Below are positions 44,488-53,652 of a DNA stretch of 64,000 nucleotides, one piece after another. Made by a program: the position numbers and the translations under genes. Each line of letters opens with the position of its first letter. The first letter of the stretch is position 1. The notes beneath the pieces were generated by a model, which was not told where the DNA came from, did not search any database, and was given only the letters and a program-made list of their open reading frames with translations. The stretch is from Bacteroidia bacterium (GTDB lineage Bacteria; Bacteroidota; Bacteroidia; B-17B0; Aurantibacillaceae), in contig JAEUTN010000014.1 in the NCBI GenBank assembly GCA_016787895.1, positions 682,001 through 746,000 on the forward strand. Direction: 5' to 3'.

Positions 44488-46665
44488 TTATTTCTCCAAA
44501 ATTTTGAATTCTGTACGGCGATTGTTTTGACGTGCCTCTTCGGTGTCGTTTTTGCCAATGGGTTTGGTTTCACCATAACCTTTAGCAATCAATCGGTTGG
44601 CGATAATGCCTTTTGAAATAAGGTAATCAATCACTGCTTTGCATCTGTTTTCGCTCAGTTTTTGATTGTATTCTACACTTCCAACGTCATCGGTATGGCT
44701 CGAAATTTCAACTTTTACCTTTGGGTTCTCATTTAAAAGTTTAACCAGTCGGTTTAACTCGTTGATGGATTCGGGGCGAATTTTGGCCTGATCAAAATCA
44801 AAAAAGATGTTCTTCAACACCACACTATTGCCCACTTCTATTTTTTTAAGTTTCACTTCCAAAACAAATTCCTGAAAACTCAGGGTGTCGGGAATATTAA
44901 AATTCTCTGAGTGAAACATGTACCCTTCTTTCCTTACCGAAATCCCATAGTTACTTCCACTGGGCAGGGTTACAAGGTATTTTCCCGTACTGCTGTTGGA
45001 TTTAAATGTAGCGAGAACCTGATCCTTTTCATTATTGATAAGGTCGATGTTGGATTCGAGTGGTTTTCCGGTTTCCGCATCGCTTACTACTCCTTTTAAC
45101 AACGTGAGTTTTGCCGACTTCACTTCGACGTTGGCCTCGGCTTTAAAACTACTCACAGGATTAGCAACAACAGAAATAAGTTGATCCTGGGTGTTCAGGA
45201 TTGGCGTTTTTTCAGCGCCAAGAAAGGTGATTTTGTAAATGTCCTTCTCTCCATATCCTCCTGCTTTGGCCGAGGCGAAATAGGCACGGTTCCCGCTCCC
45301 ACTCACCACAAAAAATACATCGTCGTCAGGTCCATTGATGGGATAACCTAAATTTTCGGGTGTTTGCCATTTTCCATTCACCAATTTGGTTTTGAAAATA
45401 TCGTAGCCTCCCATGGAGTTATGCCCTTTGCTGCTAAAATACATGGTTACACCGTCAGGATGCACAAACACGGCTTCTTCGGCGTATTTGGTGTTAATTT
45501 CCGCACCTATGTTTTTTGATAGACCCCATTCGCCGTTCACATCAATTTCACTGTAATAAATATCCCTGTCGCCAATCCCTCCATCCTTGTCACTCACAAA
45601 ATACATGCGTTTGCCATCGAAGGTTAAACTCACACTTGATTCGTGGAATTTGGTGTTGATGTTTTTGTTCATGTGAACCGGGGGTTCCCAATCCATACCA
45701 AACAACACACTTTCGTAAAGGTCTCCTCCATCCCGTTCCACATGGCGGTATACGTATAATTTATTGCCATCCGGAGAAAGTCCTGCAGCCGCATCATGGT
45801 TATCCGTGTTAACGTTTTTACTCAGCTGTTTGCTGTTTTGCCACTTCCCTTTCTCCTTTTGAGAAGCATAGACATCTTCATAAAATCCATTGTCGGTGGG
45901 GTCTCTCTTACCCCCAGTTGAATTGGGGCGACGTGCTGTAAAAATGATGGTGGACTCGTCAGTGGAAATAGAAGGGCCGTACTCCGGATACTGCGTGTTT
46001 ATTTGCGGACCAAGATTATCTACAAACACACGCTCGGGTTTGGCGCTAAAACGTTTTCCGTTTTCACACTCGTAGATTTTCTTTTTTACATCCTCAATAG
46101 GCGCTGCATTGCTTTTAACCCTTTGTTTCAGAAAGGTGTGATATTCTTCATAGTGTTTAATCGCCTCATCCCATTTGCTGTTCAGGTGACAGGCCCAGCC
46201 CAACCAAAATGACAAGTCATCTTCAATACGCGGATTCAGTTCATAAGCCTTTTGTAAAAAATCTAATCCTTCCTTACTGATGGGTTCGGTCATAAACCAA
46301 ATAAGACCAAGCATATAATTTAGCCTCGCATTTTTAGGGTTAAACCGGTTGGCATCATTTAATGGCGACAGAGCAGCTCTGAATTGCTGATAGCCTGCCT
46401 TTTGGTAATCATAAAAGCTAACGGGATACGTTTTACGAAGATTAAAATAACTCCTTCTGAATTCTACCAGTTCTTGTTTTCCATTATTAAAAAACTCCTC
46501 TCCAACCTGCAGTTTTCGTTGTGCCTCTTTGAGTTCATCTTTTCTCCCGGGAAAGTTTTCTTTTGTAAACTCTGTATTCTGGCACCATCCAAAATGACTG
46601 AAAATAAACAACCAGACACCAACTGTAATCCCATTAGTTATGCGAAGTGAGCTCCGTTTATTCAT
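44488..46665 (-). CDS. PorE-like OmpA family protein with TPR, PD40 propeller and regulatory domain
   Basis: 725 residues: signal peptide (about 1-28); TPR-like helices (about 40-185); PD40/WD40-like propeller strands (about 225-490, e.g. STDESTIIFTARRP, SPDGNKLYVYRH, TFDGKRMYFVSDKDGGIGDRDIY); a carboxypeptidase-regulatory-like beta domain (about 535-605); and a C-terminal OmpA domain (about 615-725) with the peptidoglycan-binding HTDD and NRRTEF. This order is that of PorE, which links the type IX trans-envelope complex to peptidoglycan. Bacteroidota hold several such paralogs, so the identity with PorE is an inference. It overlaps the TPR gene upstream by 8 bases. Confidence 0.85.
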   Translation of the reverse strand: MNKRSSLRITNGITVGVWLFIFSHFGWCQNTEFTKENFPGRKDELKEAQRKLQVGEEFFNNGKQELVEFRRSYFNLRKTYPVSFYDYQKAGYQQFRAALSPLNDANRFNPKNARLNYMLGLIWFMTEPISKEGLDFLQKAYELNPRIEDDLSFWLGWACHLNSKWDEAIKHYEEYHTFLKQRVKSNAAPIEDVKKKIYECENGKRFSAKPERVFVDNLGPQINTQYPEYGPSISTDESTIIFTARRPNSTGGKRDPTDNGFYEDVYASQKEKGKWQNSKQLSKNVNTDNHDAAAGLSPDGNKLYVYRHVERDGGDLYESVLFGMDWEPPVHMNKNINTKFHESSVSLTFDGKRMYFVSDKDGGIGDRDIYYSEIDVNGEWGLSKNIGAEINTKYAEEAVFVHPDGVTMYFSSKGHNSMGGYDIFKTKLVNGKWQTPENLGYPINGPDDDVFFVVSGSGNRAYFASAKAGGYGEKDIYKITFLGAEKTPILNTQDQLISVVANPVSSFKAEANVEVKSAKLTLLKGVVSDAETGKPLESNIDLINNEKDQVLATFKSNSSTGKYLVTLPSGSNYGISVRKEGYMFHSENFNIPDTLSFQEFVLEVKLKKIEVGNSVVLKNIFFDFDQAKIRPESINELNRLVKLLNENPKVKVEISSHTDDVGSVEYNQKLSENRCKAVIDYLISKGIIANRLIAKGYGETKPIGKNDTEEARQNNRRTEFKILEK

Positions 46666-47710
46666 TGCAGGTCGATTGAATAAAGGATTTTACGACTAAC
46701 ACACCCAACTCCAAAGCTCTTTCCCAGTCCTCGCATGAGCCCTGTTCTTCTCTTAACATCTGTCTTGCAATACCGCGATTGTAATATGCCGCCCCGTTCC
46801 TGGCATTAATTTCTATTGAACGGCTGGCATAGTCCTTTGCCTTTTTGTAATCTCTGTTTTTTATTTCTACCGAAGCCAGATTATTGAGTGCAGAGAAATT
46901 TCTTGGATCTTTTTTCAGCACGAGCTCAAAGTCTTCTTTTGCAGCTTCCAGATTATTATTTTCAAGATGGGTGGCACCCCGGTTAATCAGTGCGAGAAGA
47001 AAATCTGAGTTTTTGTTGATGGCTTTTGAATAGGCGCTGATGGCTTTGTTATACTCTCCGGTCATGCGGTATACAGACCCCAGATTGTTGTAGATAAACG
47101 TTTGGCTTGAATCCAAGTCAATGGCTTTCATATAATCCTGAATCGCCCCTTCGTAATTTTGTATGTTTCGTTTGGCGCTGCCTCTGTCGTTGTAGGCATA
47201 ACAATAGCCGGGCCTGTATTTTATGGCTAGATCGTAGTGTTCAATGGCCTTATCATACACATTGGTTTCAAAATAACTCAGCCCTTTGTAGTAGTGCGCT
47301 TCCGCATGTTCCCTGTTCATTTTAAGGCACTGATCGAGGGCAACCGTCTGGCTGTCTTTTTCATGTGTGCCCCAAAAAATGAGGCTTTTGTTGTAAAAAT
47401 ATTCCGGGTTATCGGCATTATAGTAAATGGCCGCATTAATATCCTTTAGGGCTTCAGAGTATTTTTTAAGTTGTGTAAATGCGATGGCCCTGTTAGCGTA
47501 AGCCTTGTCGAAAGCGGGTTTAATTAACAAACAACTCGAAAAGAGGTTAACAGCCAATTGATAGTCGTGCTTTTGCAAGGCTTCAATGCCCATGTTGTAG
47601 TTTTGCTCCGCCTGTTGCTCGGTTTCAGCGGGAAGGGTTACCTTCACGGTGTCTTGAGCATTTAGGCTTAAAACAAACCATTGAAACAAAAGGACAAAAC
47701 AGTATCTCAT
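46658..47710 (-). CDS. secreted TPR-repeat protein
   Basis: 350 residues with a signal peptide (MRYCFVLLFQWFVLSLNAQ) and eight or nine tetratricopeptide repeats (for example YDKAIEHYDLAIKYRPGYCYAYNDRG and YNKAISAYSKAINKNSDFLLALINRG). The C-terminal segment GSCEDWERALELG resembles repeats found in periplasmic Bacteroidota TPR proteins. It is a likely assembly partner of the OmpA/PD40 protein encoded directly downstream with an 8-base overlap. No enzymatic motif. Confidence 0.87.
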   Translation of the reverse strand: MRYCFVLLFQWFVLSLNAQDTVKVTLPAETEQQAEQNYNMGIEALQKHDYQLAVNLFSSCLLIKPAFDKAYANRAIAFTQLKKYSEALKDINAAIYYNADNPEYFYNKSLIFWGTHEKDSQTVALDQCLKMNREHAEAHYYKGLSYFETNVYDKAIEHYDLAIKYRPGYCYAYNDRGSAKRNIQNYEGAIQDYMKAIDLDSSQTFIYNNLGSVYRMTGEYNKAISAYSKAINKNSDFLLALINRGATHLENNNLEAAKEDFELVLKKDPRNFSALNNLASVEIKNRDYKKAKDYASRSIEINARNGAAYYNRGIARQMLREEQGSCEDWERALELGVLVVKSFIQSTCNE

Positions 47711-47881
47711 CTGAGTAACTTAAGGTACTAAAATTAAACATAATTGTATCCTTCTTAAGCCTGAAATGGTCGAGTTCTAAACAAATGGGCTTTAATAACA
47801 GGACCTTATTGCGAATTGTTTTAAGGGCAAGCGCACATCTTTTTGCTACAAAATAAAGCAAGCGCTTTTTGATTTTGAGCT

Positions 47882-47889
47882 TAGCTTTG
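47882..47889 (+). promoter_or_regulatory. -7 promoter box of dprA
   Basis: TAGCTTTG (TAnnTTTG), 4 bases before the ATG; the transcript would be leaderless. Confidence 0.5.
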
Positions 47890-47893
47890 AAGT

Positions 47894-49009
47894 ATGGAAC
47901 CCTTGCATGAAGAGCTTGTTTACCAAATTGGCTTAACGCTGATAGAAGGCATTGGAGATGTGAATGCCAAAAATCTTCTGGCGTATTGCGGAAGCGCAAA
48001 AGACGTTTTCAAAGAGAAAAAAACAAAACTTCAAAAAATACCGGGAATCGGCCATACCCTTGCGAATGCAGTTTTTCAAAGCAAATCTGTGCTGAAAAGG
48101 GCTGAAGAAGAAATTGCATTTATTGAAAAATACAATATCAGGCCTTTGTTTTTTACTGAGGCGCATTACCCTTACCGGCTGAAATCCTGCAGCGACGGGC
48201 CCATACTACTGTATTACAAAGGCACAGCCAATCTCAATGCCGAGAAAATCCTGGCAGTGGTTGGTACCCGCAGACCCAGTGAATATGGAAAACAACTCAC
48301 CGAGCAGTTGGTAAATGATCTTTCCGGTTCAGGTGTGCTTGTTATTAGTGGTTTAGCTTATGGAATTGACATTCTGGCGCACCGAACCGCGCTTGACTCC
48401 GGACTTGAAACGATTGGTGTATTGGCACATGGTTTAGACCGTATTTATCCGGGAACACATAATACAACCGCGAAAAAAATGCTTCAACAGGGTGGCCTGT
48501 TAACCGAATTCATGAGCAACACCAATCCCGATGCGGTGAATTTTCCCAAACGCAACCGCATCGTCGCGGGTTTGTGCGACGCCCTGGTGGTGGTAGAGAG
48601 TAAACGAAGTGGGGGAAGTCTGATTACCGCAACCATCGGCAACAGCTACAATAAAGACGTGTTTGCCTTCCCTGGAAGGGCCGGGGAACCCTTATCAGAG
48701 GGCGGTAACGGGCTTATTAAACAAAACAAAGCGACCCTGATTGAAAACGCCGAAGACGTGTTGTTTGCCATGCAGTGGCAGGAAAAAGAATCCCTCCATA
48801 AAAAAACAAAACAAATCCCGCTTCAGATCAGTTTAACGGAGGATGAACTCAAAGTGTTTGAATGTTTCCGTGCAAAAAACAGTCTCCATTTGGATGAACT
48901 CTGCCAAACCACCCAACTTCCTGTTTCAAAGGTCTCGGCCTTGTTGCTTCAACTTGAGTTTAGCAACTTGATAAAAAGTCGTCCCGGGAAAATGTACGAA
49001 ACACTTTAA
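47894..49009 (+). CDS. dprA: DNA processing protein DprA
   Basis: 371 residues. It loads RecA onto single-stranded DNA taken up in natural transformation. An N-terminal helix-hairpin-helix/SAM-like domain (about 1-75) precedes the Rossmann fold: VVGTRRPSEYGKQL, VISGLAYGIDILAHRTAL, VLAHGLDRIYPGTH, FPKRNRIVAGL and ESKRSGGSLITA (about 236-247) are all diagnostic. A winged-helix DML1-like domain ends the protein (about 305-371). Its last bases overlap the convergent methyltransferase gene by 4. Confidence 0.96.
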   Translation: MEPLHEELVYQIGLTLIEGIGDVNAKNLLAYCGSAKDVFKEKKTKLQKIPGIGHTLANAVFQSKSVLKRAEEEIAFIEKYNIRPLFFTEAHYPYRLKSCSDGPILLYYKGTANLNAEKILAVVGTRRPSEYGKQLTEQLVNDLSGSGVLVISGLAYGIDILAHRTALDSGLETIGVLAHGLDRIYPGTHNTTAKKMLQQGGLLTEFMSNTNPDAVNFPKRNRIVAGLCDALVVVESKRSGGSLITATIGNSYNKDVFAFPGRAGEPLSEGGNGLIKQNKATLIENAEDVLFAMQWQEKESLHKKTKQIPLQISLTEDELKVFECFRAKNSLHLDELCQTTQLPVSKVSALLLQLEFSNLIKSRPGKMYETL

Positions 49010-49686
49010 ATCTGATCCTCTAAAACACCATCAGGTGAATCCAATCTCTTTGGCACCCTGTAAATGATGGCTTCTGTGTATAAAAAACTCCGTATGATTT
49101 TTTGGACCTGAATCCCTTTGTTTTTGAACACTTTGGAGAACAGAGGATTCATATAAACAATATAACATTCCTGTTTATTAGAACTTAATGCCGAGTCAAT
49201 AAAGCCTTTCATCACCTCAGCGTTAAAAGGATTGAATAAAAAATAAATGGAGGGCTGATTTTCAAAGGTGTATTCCAGAACATTTTTCTGTACAAAATGT
49301 ATTTCGGAGACCATTTCTTTAATGCGTTGGGATTTGAAATTTTGTTTTGCCTCCTCCAGCAGTACGGCATCGAGTTCAATACCATATAGCTTTTTATATC
49401 CGGTTTTTGCAGCCATAAACAGCACCCTTCCTTTGCCACAACCTATATCATAAAAGGCATAACCCTCAGTTAAAGGTTTAATTCCGCTGAACACCCTATT
49501 CAATACACTATAAGCAGCGGCCTGGTAATGATGGTGCTGATCAGATTGAGAAGTTTTAAAGCCAGTTGTACGGATGCCGTATTTTCTTTCAAAATACACT
49601 TCCCCTAAAAGCAGCTGAAAATGCCTGAATGGCCCTCTTAAGAATAGAGAGCGGAAAAAATAGTAGGTCAGGATAAAAAATTTCAA
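49006..49686 (-). CDS. class I SAM-dependent methyltransferase
   Basis: 226 residues. A membrane-proximal hydrophobic N terminus (MKFFILTYYFFRSLFLRG) is followed by a Rossmann methyltransferase core with motif I YDIGCGKGRVLFMAAKTG (about 78-95) and the acidic LYGIELD (about 99-105). The post-core IYFLFNPFN replaces the usual NPPY-type motif, so the substrate cannot be read. The start is TTG (49684-49686), the only start fitting between the -7 box and the conserved core. Convergent with dprA (4-base overlap). Confidence 0.82.
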   Translation of the reverse strand: MKFFILTYYFFRSLFLRGPFRHFQLLLGEVYFERKYGIRTTGFKTSQSDQHHHYQAAAYSVLNRVFSGIKPLTEGYAFYDIGCGKGRVLFMAAKTGYKKLYGIELDAVLLEEAKQNFKSQRIKEMVSEIHFVQKNVLEYTFENQPSIYFLFNPFNAEVMKGFIDSALSSNKQECYIVYMNPLFSKVFKNKGIQVQKIIRSFLYTEAIIYRVPKRLDSPDGVLEDQI

Positions 49687-49709
49687 GCCAGAGGCGTTTT
49701 AATCTGCCT

Positions 49710-49717
49710 CAAATTTA
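49710..49717 (-). promoter_or_regulatory. -7 promoter box of the methyltransferase gene
   Basis: TAAATTTG on the minus strand (TAnnTTTG), 24 bases before the TTG start. Confidence 0.5.
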
Positions 49718-49752
49718 ATACCTTCAATGCTGGATTCCGAGGGAATTGAACT

Positions 49753-51957
49753 ATGATTCAAATTGATTTAGAGGCCGAGAGAAAAGAGATACTGAACCGT
49801 TACAAACGACTCATTAAAGCCTGCAAACGCCGACTGGAAAAAGGCGACAAGGAAACCATCCGTAAGGCTTTTGAGGTATCAGTAGAGGCGCATAAAGAAA
49901 TGCGTCGCAAAAGCGGAGAACCTTACATTTATCATCCGATAGCAGTCGCTCAAATTTGTGCCGAAGAAATCGGACTGGGCTCTGTTGGTATTGTTTGCGC
50001 CCTGCTGCACGATACAGTAGAGGACACCGACCTCACCCTTGAAGATATAAAGGGTTTGTTCGGAGAAAAAGTGGCCCAAATCATAGATGGTTTAACCAAA
50101 ATTTCCGGTGTAATTGACAACACCTCATCTCTTCAAGCCGAAAATTTCAGAAAAGTGTTGCTCACCCTGAGTGAGGACGTGCGAGTGATACTTATAAAAC
50201 TGGCCGATCGTTTGCACAATATGCGCACCCTTGAGCACATGAAGCGCGATAAACAAATGAAGATCGCCAGTGAAACGCTTTTCCTTTATGCTCCCTTAGC
50301 GCACCGCCTGGGTTTAAACACCATCAAAACGGAACTGGAAGATCTGGGACTAAAATATACCGACGCCGAAGCGTATAATGACATTGCAGAAAAATTAAGA
50401 GAAAGTGAGCCTGAACGAAAAAAATTCATTCAGAAATTCATTGAACCCCTTAAGGAAATACTAACCGAACAGGGGTTTAAGTTCAAACTTTTTGGCAGAC
50501 CAAAATCTATTTTCAGTATCTACAATAAGATTAAACAGAAGAAAGTTTCGTTCGAGGAAATTTATGATCTGTTTGCAATACGCATCGTGATCGACACCCC
50601 TCTTGAAAAAGAAAAATCCGATTGCTGGAAAGTGTACTCTATTATCACCGATTTCTACCACCCCAGTCCCGAACGTTTACGGGATTGGATCAGCACCCCG
50701 AAAAGCAATGGGTATGAAAGTTTGCACACCACCGTTATGGGCCCTCAGGGAAAATGGGTAGAAGTGCAGATTCGCACATCGCGAATGGACGATTTGGCTG
50801 AAAACGGTTACGCTGCCCATTGGAAATACAAGGATAGTGCCAGCGAAAAGGAAAGTAATTTAGAGAACTGGCTCATTAAAATCAGGGAGATGTTGGAAAA
50901 TCCGGATCCCAATGCCCTTGAATTTATAGATGATTTTAAACTCAATCTTTTCAGTGATGAAATGTTTGTGTTTACGCCCAAAGGAGACATGAAAACATTG
51001 CCGGTAAAATCAACGGCCTTGGATTTTGCCTTTGAAATTCACACTAAAGTGGGGGAGCATTGCATTGGGGCCAAAGTCAACCACAAGCTGGTGCCACTAA
51101 GTCATGAACTCAAAAGCGGTGACCAGGTAGAAATCCTTACCAGCAAAAAACAAAACCCCAAAGAAGATTGGTTGAATTACGTCATCACCGCCAAGGCGAA
51201 ATCAAAAATTAAAAACAGCCTCAAGGAACAGAGGAAAAAAATTGCGGAAGAGGGAAAAGAAGTCATCAAGCGAAAATTCGAGCGTCATAAACTCGAATTC
51301 AACAACAAAACCATCAATGATTTTTGCAATTACCTGAAACTCCCCTCTTCTCAGGAATTGTACTACAGAGTTGCTTTGGGCAATGTAGATGTTTCTGAAA
51401 TCAAGGCATTTATTAAGTACAAGGAGAGTCCGAATAAAAAACCGGTTAAAGCCGAAACACACAAAATAGAAGAACTTGTCACGCATGCCCGTGGAAAAAG
51501 CGACATGCTGGTGATTGGGGATGACATGCAAAAGCTGGATTATAAGTTGGCCCCTTGCTGCAACCCCATTCCGGGCGATGACGTGTTCGGTTTTATAACG
51601 GTTGGCGAAGGCATTAAAATTCATCGTGTAAATTGTCCGAACGCCATCAAACTTCTTTCCAATTATGCTTACCGTGTGGTAAAAGCGAAGTGGACAAACG
51701 ATGAATTAATTTCGTTTTTAGCAGGAATAAAAATTGCCGGTTCGGATGTCATCGGTATGGTGAATGAGATTACAAAAGTGATTTCCAGTGAACACAACGT
51801 GAACATGCGTTCCATTAATTTTGATACCGATGATGGATTGTTTGAAGGCACGGTGATGGTTTATGTACACGACACAAAACACCTCAACCACCTGATCTCT
51901 AATCTTAAAAAGATCAATGGCGTCAACAAAGTGGAGAGGATTGACGAAGAGCGTTAA
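49753..51957 (+). CDS. RelA/SpoT bifunctional (p)ppGpp synthetase/hydrolase
   Basis: 734 residues. It makes and degrades the stringent-response alarmone. The HD hydrolase domain (about 25-185) has YIYHPIAVAQI and ALLHDTVEDTD; the synthetase domain (about 240-360) has KLFGRPKSIFSIYNKIKQK and ISTPKSNGYESLHTTV. The TGS domain (about 395-460) includes VFTPKGDMKTLP. A conserved-Cys region (CCNPIPGDDVFGFI, about 598-611) and an ACT domain (about 655-734) complete a full-length Rel. Both active sites look intact, as expected for a single-Rel bacterium. Convergent with the acetyltransferase gene (4-base overlap). Confidence 0.95.
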   Translation: MIQIDLEAERKEILNRYKRLIKACKRRLEKGDKETIRKAFEVSVEAHKEMRRKSGEPYIYHPIAVAQICAEEIGLGSVGIVCALLHDTVEDTDLTLEDIKGLFGEKVAQIIDGLTKISGVIDNTSSLQAENFRKVLLTLSEDVRVILIKLADRLHNMRTLEHMKRDKQMKIASETLFLYAPLAHRLGLNTIKTELEDLGLKYTDAEAYNDIAEKLRESEPERKKFIQKFIEPLKEILTEQGFKFKLFGRPKSIFSIYNKIKQKKVSFEEIYDLFAIRIVIDTPLEKEKSDCWKVYSIITDFYHPSPERLRDWISTPKSNGYESLHTTVMGPQGKWVEVQIRTSRMDDLAENGYAAHWKYKDSASEKESNLENWLIKIREMLENPDPNALEFIDDFKLNLFSDEMFVFTPKGDMKTLPVKSTALDFAFEIHTKVGEHCIGAKVNHKLVPLSHELKSGDQVEILTSKKQNPKEDWLNYVITAKAKSKIKNSLKEQRKKIAEEGKEVIKRKFERHKLEFNNKTINDFCNYLKLPSSQELYYRVALGNVDVSEIKAFIKYKESPNKKPVKAETHKIEELVTHARGKSDMLVIGDDMQKLDYKLAPCCNPIPGDDVFGFITVGEGIKIHRVNCPNAIKLLSNYAYRVVKAKWTNDELISFLAGIKIAGSDVIGMVNEITKVISSEHNVNMRSINFDTDDGLFEGTVMVYVHDTKHLNHLISNLKKINGVNKVERIDEER

Positions 51958-52511
51958 TCTTTGATTTCCCGGATTTTCAACTTTTTTGCGGGATTCCCCT
52001 GATAAATCCAGTATTCTTCCAGGTTTGATGTTGCAACGCTGCCAACGGTCAGCAAACTATGGCTTCCCATTTTAACCCCCGGACAAACGGTTGCTTTTGC
52101 TCCCACCCAGGCCCCCTCATCAATTGTTACCTCACCCACCACAAGGTCAAAACTCCTCCGTTTATAATTGTGATTACCGCACAATATCATTGCGCCCTGA
52201 GAAATGCAGGAATTGTTTCCAAAAGTAACAAGGGCAAGGTTATCAATCCACACTTCTTCGCCTATCCATACATTATCACCAATTACAAGTTTCCAGGGGT
52301 ATTTGATTGAAACGTGTGGTTTGATGATGACATTTGTACCAAGCTTGGCGCCGAACAACCGCAATAAAAATGACTTTACAGAATAAATTGGAAAGAAAGA
52401 CCTGAAAAAAATAAGGTTCACCACATACCAAAGTAGTCTCGTTAACAGCGACTTTCCGGGTTTGTACCAGGAATTATCAAAGGAAGCAAGGTTGGTTTTG
52501 ACTTTATTCAT
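51954..52511 (-). CDS. WcaF-like hexapeptide acetyltransferase
   Basis: 185 residues. An N-terminal helix (LLWYVVNLIFFRSFF) leads into a left-handed beta helix (GAKLGTNVIIKPHVSIKYPWKLVIGDNVWIGEEVWI), with the catalytic-type His in LCGNHNYKRRSFD (about 119-131). The C-terminal IYQGNPAKKLKIR is characteristic of the WcaF/putative colanic-acid acetyltransferases. It O-acetylates a glycan. The start is ATG 52511 (MNKVKTNLASFDN), since the longer frame overlaps the glycosyltransferase. Last gene of the murB-headed operon. Confidence 0.86.
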   Translation of the reverse strand: MNKVKTNLASFDNSWYKPGKSLLTRLLWYVVNLIFFRSFFPIYSVKSFLLRLFGAKLGTNVIIKPHVSIKYPWKLVIGDNVWIGEEVWIDNLALVTFGNNSCISQGAMILCGNHNYKRRSFDLVVGEVTIDEGAWVGAKATVCPGVKMGSHSLLTVGSVATSNLEEYWIYQGNPAKKLKIREIKD

Positions 52512-53652
52512 GAAATAACGATTTGTATTGTTGGAGAATAGCGTCAACGTTTATTTTACGCTGAGTATACTCTACAGCCTTGTTTCTCATATGTGAAAAT
52601 TCTATCTCGTCCATGGAAGCCAGGGTTTCAATTGCCTCAACAAATGCTTGGGGATTGGATAAGGGTAAAGCATACCCGGCCCCATGCTCCTGAAGATCTG
52701 TCCATGGCGTTTGATCACTTATGAGGACAGGACATCCGCAACTCAAACTTTCAACAATTGAATGCCCATAATTTTCATTGAGTGTGGGAAGAAACAACAC
52801 CTGCTCTTTACTAAATACCGCTACGGCTTCATGCGGCTGATAGGTGCCCATGTGTCTTGATTTAACGTTTTCCGGCAGCTTCGAGATTCGATTAAGGCAT
52901 TGTTGCCAGTAACTTTTATCTTCAATCAGACCATAAATATTGAAGTTTATTCGTCCTTTCTTGACTTGCGACAGGAGTTCTAAAGCAAATTGAAGATTTT
53001 TTTTCTGGGATATTCTTGCTGAAAAAAACAGACTCAACTCCCCTTTAATTTTAGGTTTATGTTTAAGAGCCTTAATTCCTTTTGACAAATTAGGAACCAT
53101 CACAATGCTCACCTCATTACCTAATCTCTCCTTTATTTCCTCCGCTTCAGACTTTGAAGCCGCGTGCCAAACTACTCGTTTATGTAAACCCGAATGATTT
53201 GCATAAAATAAAAAACTTTTCTTTTTAATCTTTTTTATTGAAAGCGCACCTGCACCAAACATGCCTCTTGGAGCAACAATTACCGGCAGGTGTTTAAACT
53301 TTCGTTTAAGCAAAAGCAAGGGCACTACAGAATAATACTTTGAGAACAAACTATTGATATATACCTTATCCCATTTTTGTGACCCGAGTATTTGTCCGAT
53401 TAAATCTTTTGAAAGGGTTTTTTCATCTGCATAATACACCTTGCAATTCAGCGGGGAGTCAAGCCAGATGTTGCTATTAATATCCGCATAGGGCTCCCGG
53501 CTGTTCAAATCCCGGTTGGAAGTAAATATCCAAAACTGAAAGTCCTCGTGCAGGTATTCAACAAGTGAAACGATGGATTGAACCGGGCCTCCTGCCAGGA
53601 ACCCCGGATAAAACCAATCGATAAACACCAGTATGTTTTTTTTAGCTTTCAA
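52504..53652 (-). CDS. GT4 family glycosyltransferase
   Basis: About 382 residues with the GT-B fold. The N-terminal domain begins with KAKKNILVFIDWFYPGFLAGGPVQS; the C-terminal donor domain has LFFSARISQKKNLQFALELL (about 218-237) and the nucleotide-sugar motif ENYGHSIVESLSCGCPVLIS (about 302-321), carrying the E-x7-E set of GT4. The start is TTG; the one at 53652 (11-base overlap with asnB) is preferred over the TTG at 53667 because KAKKNILVF reads directly into the first strand. It adds a sugar to the glycan made by this cluster. Confidence 0.88.
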   Translation of the reverse strand: MKAKKNILVFIDWFYPGFLAGGPVQSIVSLVEYLHEDFQFWIFTSNRDLNSREPYADINSNIWLDSPLNCKVYYADEKTLSKDLIGQILGSQKWDKVYINSLFSKYYSVVPLLLLKRKFKHLPVIVAPRGMFGAGALSIKKIKKKSFLFYANHSGLHKRVVWHAASKSEAEEIKERLGNEVSIVMVPNLSKGIKALKHKPKIKGELSLFFSARISQKKNLQFALELLSQVKKGRINFNIYGLIEDKSYWQQCLNRISKLPENVKSRHMGTYQPHEAVAVFSKEQVLFLPTLNENYGHSIVESLSCGCPVLISDQTPWTDLQEHGAGYALPLSNPQAFVEAIETLASMDEIEFSHMRNKAVEYTQRKINVDAILQQYKSLFHE